Part shown: positions 7,451 through 11,705 of the stretch, piece by piece
Position numbering within the stretch: position 1 is the first letter of the stretch
How the letters are laid out: the number at the start of each line of letters is the position of its first letter
Origin: Xanthobacteraceae bacterium
GTDB lineage: Bacteria > Pseudomonadota > Alphaproteobacteria > Rhizobiales > Xanthobacteraceae
DNA: 11,705 bases
Assembly: GCA_030039655.1 (NCBI GenBank)
Contig: JASHVC010000381.1
Location: forward strand, 1 to 11,705
Direction: 5' to 3'
Position numbers and translations under genes: made by a program
The notes under the pieces: generated by a model
Told to the model about the DNA's origin: nothing
The model's input: the letters and a program-made list of their open reading frames with translations, nothing else
The model's database searches: none

Positions 7451-8998
7451 ATGACCGAAGAAGAGGCCCAAGGCGGCCGCATTTTCTTCTCCTCGACCGG
7501 GCGCACGTTCGGCGAGGAGGACGAGTTGTGCGTGCTGTCGGTCGGTGTTGACATCGGCTCTTCGACCTCGCACCTGGTGTTCTCGCGCATCGTGCTTGAG
7601 CGGCTGGACAGCCGCTATGTGGTCACCGAGCGCGAGAGCTTCTATCAGTCCGACATTCTGCTTACGCCCTACTCGGCGGAAGAGACCATCGACGCCGATG
7701 CGCTGCGCGCCTTCATCGAACGCCAGTACAAAGACGCCAAGGTCGACCCCGATGAAATCGATACCGGCGCACTCATTCTCACCGGCGTGGCAGTGCGGCG
7801 GCGCAATGCGCGGGCGATCGGTGAGTTATTCGCGGCGCAAGCCGGAAAAATGGTCGCAGTCAGCGCCGGCGACAGTCTGGAAACGGTGATGGCGGCCTAC
7901 GGCTCGGGCGCGGCGGCGCGCTCGATCCGCAATGGAGCGCCGGTGATGAATGTCGACATTGGCGGCGGCACCTCGAAGATCGCGGTGTGCACCGATGGCA
8001 AGGTTGTCGATGTCACCGCGGTCGACGTAGGCGCGCGTCTCGTCGTGTTCGATGCCGAAAAGCGCATCGTGCGACTGGAAGAAGCGGGCCGCCGCTTCGG
8101 TGCCGAGCTAGGACTCAAACTCGATCTCGGTTTCGTGCTCAGCGACGAACAGGCCCGCGCGCTCGCGGCGCGCATGGCCGACCGCCTGTTTGATGCAATG
8201 AAAGGCGGTTCGCCAAGCGCCGATCGTGCACCGCTACTGCGGCTCGATCCGCTGAGCTTCCGCGGAGCGCTGTCAGACGTGAGCTTTTCCGGAGGCGTGT
8301 CGGAATACATCTATGGCGGCGAGGCAAAGGCGTTTGGCGACATCGGCCCGCAGCTCGCCGCCGAGGTGCGCGCGCGGCTTACGCATTGGGGGCCGCATCT
8401 CACGCGGCCGGAAGCGCGCATCCGTGCGACAGTAATTGGCGCCTCCCAATACACCATGCAAGTATCGGGCTCGACCATTTTCGTTTGGCCGCTGGAAACG
8501 CTGCCGTTGCGCAACGTGCCGGTCATCGCGCCGAGTTTTTCGCTCGAGGAGGAGACGATTGATTCCGCTGCCGTATCGGCCTCGATCAAGAATGCGCTCA
8601 AGCGGCTCGATCTGGGTGGCGGCGAGAGTCCGGTCGCCATCTTCGTGCCGTGGCGTGGCTCGGCGACATTCCGGCGGCTTGACGACTTCTGCAAGGGCGT
8701 CGCCGACGGCCTCAAGGCCGTGGTCGCTCACGGCCATCCCATTGTGCTTGCCGGCGATGGCGACGTCGGCGGATTGATGGGCATTCACTATTGCGAGGAA
8801 ATGAAATTCAACAATCCGATCGTCTCGATCGACGGACTCGAACTGAAGGAATTCGACTACATCGACATCGGCGCCATTCTCGACACGTCCGGCGCAGTGC
8901 CCGTGGTCATCAAGTCGCTGATCTTTCCGACAACCGCCGGCGTCGGCAAGGATTGGAAAGCGGCACGCACAGTCGCTCCCGCCGCGGCGACCACCTGA
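7451..8998 (+). CDS. eutA: EutA-family protein, ethanolamine ammonia-lyase reactivating factor-like
   Basis: This is a 515-residue ASKHA-fold ATPase of the EutA family. Characterised EutA proteins use ATP to remove damaged cobalamin from ethanolamine ammonia-lyase so that fresh adenosylcobalamin can bind. Nucleotide-binding signatures are SVGVDIGSSTSHLVFSRI (30-47, phosphate 1), NVDIGGGTSKIAV (167-179, phosphate 2) and FSGGVSEYIYGG (279-290, adenosine). The length is slightly above the usual ~470, with a short N-terminal segment GGRIFFSSTGRTF before the first motif. The ATG at 7451 follows AGGAAGGG (7440-7447). The lyase genes eutB and eutC, normally adjacent, are absent: the next genes are a nitrite transporter and reductase. 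It may serve a distant eutBC or another B12-dependent enzyme. The family call is firm; the physiological client is unknown. Confidence 0.88.
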   Translation: MTEEEAQGGRIFFSSTGRTFGEEDELCVLSVGVDIGSSTSHLVFSRIVLERLDSRYVVTERESFYQSDILLTPYSAEETIDADALRAFIERQYKDAKVDPDEIDTGALILTGVAVRRRNARAIGELFAAQAGKMVAVSAGDSLETVMAAYGSGAAARSIRNGAPVMNVDIGGGTSKIAVCTDGKVVDVTAVDVGARLVVFDAEKRIVRLEEAGRRFGAELGLKLDLGFVLSDEQARALAARMADRLFDAMKGGSPSADRAPLLRLDPLSFRGALSDVSFSGGVSEYIYGGEAKAFGDIGPQLAAEVRARLTHWGPHLTRPEARIRATVIGASQYTMQVSGSTIFVWPLETLPLRNVPVIAPSFSLEEETIDSAAVSASIKNALKRLDLGGGESPVAIFVPWRGSATFRRLDDFCKGVADGLKAVVAHGHPIVLAGDGDVGGLMGIHYCEEMKFNNPIVSIDGLELKEFDYIDIGAILDTSGAVPVVIKSLIFPTTAGVGKDWKAARTVAPAAATT

Positions 8999-9070
8999 TA
9001 GCGGCTCAAAAGCTTCCATTTTGTACTGCTCACGGAGAGGGCGGATTGCGGCAGAAATAGGCAGCTGCGC

Positions 9071-9102
9071 GCTTGGGCAAGCCTTCTTTGGTGGGCTTCG
9101 CC
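9071..9102 (+). terminator. Strong hairpin after eutA, possible transcript end
   Basis: GGCAAGCC (9076-9083) pairs with GGCTT-GCC (9094-9102, one bulged C) in eight base pairs over a ten-base loop, 74 bases after the eutA stop. No U-tract follows, so it is either a factor-dependent end, a 3'-stabilising structure, or unrelated. Confidence 0.35.
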
Positions 9103-9150
9103 GCGACGCTAACTCATTGAAACTTATAGACCTATCTGATCTTGCCGGCA

Positions 9151-9165
9151 TGGCATATATCTTGC
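9151..9165 (+). promoter_or_regulatory. Sigma-54 (RpoN) promoter for the nitrite transporter-reductase operon
   Basis: TGGCATATATCTTGC matches the -24/-12 consensus TGGCAC-N5-TTGC with one mismatch and exactly the required GG-N10-GC geometry. Transcription should begin near 9177, six bases before the first regulatory hairpin. Sigma-54 promoters need an enhancer-binding activator; for nitrite assimilation the usual one is NtrC. A TGC-N11-GCA element at 9047-9063 has the outer bases of an NtrC site but a poor interior, so the activator stays an inference. Confidence 0.7.
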
Positions 9166-9182
9166 GGGCAAAACCAGCAAAT

Positions 9183-9226
9183 GGCCGCCAACGATGACGG
9201 CCCGTCACTTCAGCAGCGCGGCTGAA
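9183..9226 (+). ncRNA. ANTAR-type two-hairpin leader RNA (NasR/NasT-like target)
   Basis: Two consecutive hairpins with six-base loops stand in the leader. Hairpin P1 pairs GGCCG (9183-9187) with CGGCC (9198-9202), then a C-A mismatch, then C9189-G9196, closing loop AACGAT (9190-9195). Hairpin P2 pairs TTCAGC (9209-9214) with GCTGAA (9221-9226) perfectly, closing loop AGCGCG (9215-9220). Both loops have A at position 1 and G at position 4, the defining bases of the RNA bound by ANTAR-domain antiterminators. The linker is six bases. In proteobacteria such leaders precede nitrate/nitrite assimilation operons and are bound by NasR or by NasT (held by NasS), which fits the nitrite genes downstream. 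The RNA is seen here; the binding protein is not encoded in the window. Confidence 0.72.
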
Positions 9227-9271
9227 AAGGACACCGGGAGCGCTCCGTTGCTTCCGCGCCGGCGCGAGAAG
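9215..9271 (+). promoter_or_regulatory. Competing stems downstream of P2, candidate antitermination switch
   Basis: AGCGC in the P2 loop (9215-9219) can pair with GCGCT (9240-9244), a fold that cannot coexist with P2. A second strong hairpin, CTTCCGCG (9251-9258) with CGCG-A-GAAG (9263-9271), follows. Its core is the 12-base palindrome at 9255-9266. Neither is followed by a clear U-tract, so which of them stops transcription is unresolved. Between 9272 and the ribosome binding site at 9350 I see nothing further. Confidence 0.4.
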
Positions 9272-9361
9272 TGACCACTCCTCAGGCGCGACAACGAAGC
9301 ACCATCGGCAGGCGTGTCTGCGCGCGACCGTTGGACATTTAAGGACCCAGAGGAGAGTGAA

Positions 9362-10198
9362 ATGGATTATGTGAAGCCGGCAGATGTTGCGCTGGCGATG
9401 GTTGAGACGGGCCGCCGCAAGCTCGCGCTTGGGCCCACCGATATTCTCATCCGCAGCATATTGTCGGGCGCCATCCTCGGTATCGCGACCAGCCTCGCTT
9501 TCACGGGCGCGGTGCAGACCGGCCAGCCGATCGTGGGTGCGCTGATCTTTCCGGTCGGCATCGGAATTATTGTGCTGCTTAGCCTCGAACTCATCACCGG
9601 CAGCTTCGCGCTGGTGCCGCTGCCGTGGCTCGACAGTGAGGTCAGCGGCGGTGCCGTGCTGGCGAACTGGGGCTGGGTGTTCATCGGCAATCTGATTGGC
9701 GCCGTCGCCTACGGCGCGTTGCTCGCCATTGCGCTCACCAATATGGGCACCGCCGCGCCGACGGGTGTGGCCGCGCGCATCGTGCAGATCGCCGAAATGA
9801 AAACGATTGGTTACTCGGCTATCGGCTTTGCCGGCCTCGTCACCGTCTTCGTCAAGGCGATGTTGTGCAACTGGATGGTCTGCCTCGCACTTGTGCTGGC
9901 GATGACCACGACCTCAACCATCGGCAAACTCGCTGCATTGTGGATGCCGATCTTCATCTTCTTCGCCCAGGGCTTTGAGCACTCTGTCGTCAACATGTTC
10001 ATCATTCCGACTGGCATGATGATGGGCGCCAAGGTGACGGTCGCTGACTGGTGGCTGTGGAATCAGATTCCGGTGACGCTCGGCAATCTGGTAGGCGGAT
10101 TCATCTTCACGGGACTTGCCATCTACATGACCTACAAGCCGCGAGCGGCAGCCCCCGCTTTGCCTGAACCGACGCCGTCGGCCGTGCCCGCCGAGTAG
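9362..10198 (+). CDS. Formate/nitrite transporter family channel (FNT), probably nitrite uptake
   Basis: This is a 278-residue inner-membrane protein of the FocA/NirC family with six hydrophobic helices (about 27-50, 61-84, 104-124, 151-180, 186-206 and 235-257). Diagnostic segments are FPVGIGIIVLLSLELITGS (63-81), KAMLCNWMVCLAL (165-177, including the pore lysine) and GFEHSVVNMF (204-213, containing the central histidine H207). Members form pentameric channels for formate, nitrite or hydrosulfide. Nitrite is favoured because a NirA-type reductase begins 38 bases downstream. The ATG at 9362 is chosen over an in-frame GTG at 9314: GAGGAG (9350-9355) sits six bases ahead of it, and the family homology starts there. 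The C-terminal ~20 residues are Pro/Ala-rich and probably cytoplasmic. Expression is likely sigma-54 dependent with leader antitermination. Confidence 0.92.
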   Translation: MDYVKPADVALAMVETGRRKLALGPTDILIRSILSGAILGIATSLAFTGAVQTGQPIVGALIFPVGIGIIVLLSLELITGSFALVPLPWLDSEVSGGAVLANWGWVFIGNLIGAVAYGALLAIALTNMGTAAPTGVAARIVQIAEMKTIGYSAIGFAGLVTVFVKAMLCNWMVCLALVLAMTTTSTIGKLAALWMPIFIFFAQGFEHSVVNMFIIPTGMMMGAKVTVADWWLWNQIPVTLGNLVGGFIFTGLAIYMTYKPRAAAPALPEPTPSAVPAE

Positions 10199-10236
10199 AT
10201 TGCGATTTGCGGAGTTGTGAACGAACGGAAGGCGCA

Positions 10237-11705
10237 ATGCCAGGTGATCTAGAGCCAGAACAGAAGCGCTACCTCGAAGGCTTCATGGCCGGTTTGCAGA
10301 TCGCGAAGACCGCGCGAACTGCCAACGGGACTGCCAATGGCATAAACGCGACGAACGGCAGCGCACCGGAGCCGGTTGGCCCCGACGCGGCTGCGTTGAA
10401 GGCTCAGGACCGGGTGCTCAAAGCCGGTGGCAAGCTCTCGGACCCCGAGAAGTTCAAGCGCGAGCTCAACCCGCTCGATGGCTACGAGAAGCTCAAGGAC
10501 CAAGCCGCCAAGAATGAAGCGCCAAAAGCTGACGACAATTTCCGCTGGCGTTTTTTCGGACTGTTCTACTGCGCACCGACGCAAAAGGCTTATATGTGCC
10601 GCCTGCGCATCCCGAACGGCATCCTGAAGCACTGGCAGTTCTCGGGCCTAGCCGACCTCGCTGAAAGCTATGCGGCCGGCTACTCTCACGTCACCACGCG
10701 CGCCAATCTGCAAATGCGCGAGGTCGAACCGAAGAACGCGATCGCCATGGTCGAGGGGATTCAGGACCTTGGCCTGTGCTCGCGCGGCTCCGGCGCCGAC
10801 AATATCCGCAACGTCACCGGCACGCCGACGGCCGGCATCGATCCGCAGGAACTGCTCGATACGCGTCCCTATGCGCGCGCCTGGCACTTTCACATTCTCA
10901 ATGATCGGTCGCTCTACGGCATTCCGCGCAAATTCAACGTCGGCTTCGACGGCGGCGGCGTCATCGCGGTGCTGGAAGACACCAACGATATCGGTTTTCA
11001 GGCCGTCGAGGTGAAAGACGGCTTCGGCGTCGAGCCCGGCGTGTGGTTTCGTTTCATGCTCGGCGGCATCACCGGCCACCAGGACTTCGCCCGGGATACC
11101 GGCGTCATCGTCAAGCCTGACGATGCGACCCTGGTGGCGGACGCCGTTATCCGCGTCTTCATCGAACACGGCGACCGCACCAATCGCGCCAAAGCGCGGC
11201 TCAAATACGTGCTCGACGCCTGGGGTTTCGAAAAATTTCTCGGCGCCATGGAAGAGAAGCTCGGCCGCAAGCTCGTGCGCGTACCGACTGAAGCCATTGC
11301 GCCGCGTCCGGCGTTTGATCGTCTGGCCCATATCGGCGCGCATTCGCAAAAGCAAAAGGGTCTTTGCTGGATCGGCGTCGTACTGCCGACCGGCAAAGTG
11401 ACGGCGGAACAGATGCGCGGCCTCGCCCATATCGCCAGCGAGTTCGGCGATAGCGACGTCCGGCTCACGGTCTGGCAGAACCTGTTGATCTCAGGTGTTC
11501 CGGACAATCGCGTCGCGGCCGCCGAAGCTGCGATTGAGGCGATCGGACTTTCCGCTAAGGCGACGTCGATCCGTGCTGGCCTGATCGCTTGCACCGGCAA
11601 TGCCGGCTGCCGCCTGGCCATGTCGAACACCAAGGCGCACGCCGAGGCGATCGCGCAATGGTGCGAGGCGCGCGTGCAGCTCGACGGCCCGATCAACATT
11701 CACCT
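10237..11705 (+). CDS. nirA: NirA-family siroheme/4Fe-4S nitrite (or sulfite) reductase, cut by the window end
   Basis: The frame is open for 489 codons to the right edge. Order seen: an N-terminal extension (1-~100) with a low-complexity TANGTANGINATNG part (28-41), a first ferredoxin-like half domain (about 115-175, with HVTTRANLQMREV at 151-163), a siroheme/iron-sulfur region with GSGADNIRNVTGTP (184-197), a second half domain (about 375-440), and ACTGNAGC (451-458). That last motif supplies the first two cluster cysteines, C452 and C458, in the family's C-x5-C spacing. The second pair lies beyond the window. Such enzymes reduce nitrite to ammonium or sulfite to sulfide with six electrons in the cytoplasm. 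Nitrite is favoured by the transporter next door and by the control region; sulfite cannot be excluded. GGAAGG (10227-10232) precedes the ATG. Confidence 0.9.
   Translation, partial: MPGDLEPEQKRYLEGFMAGLQIAKTARTANGTANGINATNGSAPEPVGPDAAALKAQDRVLKAGGKLSDPEKFKRELNPLDGYEKLKDQAAKNEAPKADDNFRWRFFGLFYCAPTQKAYMCRLRIPNGILKHWQFSGLADLAESYAAGYSHVTTRANLQMREVEPKNAIAMVEGIQDLGLCSRGSGADNIRNVTGTPTAGIDPQELLDTRPYARAWHFHILNDRSLYGIPRKFNVGFDGGGVIAVLEDTNDIGFQAVEVKDGFGVEPGVWFRFMLGGITGHQDFARDTGVIVKPDDATLVADAVIRVFIEHGDRTNRAKARLKYVLDAWGFEKFLGAMEEKLGRKLVRVPTEAIAPRPAFDRLAHIGAHSQKQKGLCWIGVVLPTGKVTAEQMRGLAHIASEFGDSDVRLTVWQNLLISGVPDNRVAAAEAAIEAIGLSAKATSIRAGLIACTGNAGCRLAMSNTKAHAEAIAQWCEARVQLDGPINIH

Noticed and set aside
9047..9063. 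NtrC binding site upstream of the sigma-54 promoter
   Set aside because: The outer TGC and GCA have the right 17-base span, but the inner bases match the consensus poorly; too weak to list as a feature.
8273..9208. Minus-strand frame of 311 codons opposite the end of eutA and the nitrite control region
   Set aside because: No recognisable domain. It lies antisense to conserved EutA motifs and would cover the sigma-54 promoter and the regulatory hairpins.
10648..11430. Minus-strand frame of 260 codons inside the nitrite reductase gene
   Set aside because: It is fully antisense to conserved siroheme-reductase sequence and shows no family features of its own.

Overview
The window reads as part of a high-GC alphaproteobacterial chromosome, most likely order Hyphomicrobiales (Bradyrhizobium/Rhodopseudomonas/Xanthobacteraceae-like). 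This rests on GC-rich codon use, the character of the proteins, and a nested palindromic intergenic repeat at 7291-7440 of a kind I recognise from those genomes. The genus is inference. No tRNA, rRNA, insertion sequence, phage gene or CRISPR array was seen.

Layout. (1) 171-2986, plus strand: pxpB and pxpC (5-oxoprolinase subunits, overlapping by 4 bases) and a DMT/EamA-family exporter-type permease, probably one transcription unit. The third oxoprolinase subunit, pxpA, is not in the window. (2) 3055-5697, minus strand and convergent: a large membrane-bound sensor with a periplasmic Cache-like region, PAS, GGDEF and EAL domains for cyclic di-GMP turnover. (3) 5698-6048: a divergent regulatory region with an FNR/FixK-like palindrome, then a leader that holds a tiny ORF ending inside a terminator-like hairpin. 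(4) 6049-8998, plus strand: a bicupin protein and an EutA-type ASKHA ATPase (ethanolamine ammonia-lyase reactivase family), separated by the intergenic repeat. The lyase genes eutBC are not beside it. (5) 8999-9361: a 363-base control region. (6) 9362 to the right edge, plus strand: a formate/nitrite transporter and a NirA-family siroheme/4Fe-4S reductase cut off by the window end.

The most notable observation is the control region before the nitrite genes. A near-consensus sigma-54 promoter (9151-9165) is followed about 18 bases later by two consecutive hairpins, each with a six-base loop carrying A at position 1 and G at position 4 (9183-9202 and 9209-9226). That is the signature of the two-hairpin RNA bound by ANTAR antiterminators such as NasR and NasT, which control nitrate/nitrite assimilation operons. 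A downstream stem competes with the second hairpin. Together these suggest nitrogen control at initiation (sigma-54, probably with NtrC) plus nitrate/nitrite-responsive antitermination of nitrite uptake and reduction. The structures are visible in the sequence; the regulators and the outcome are inferred.
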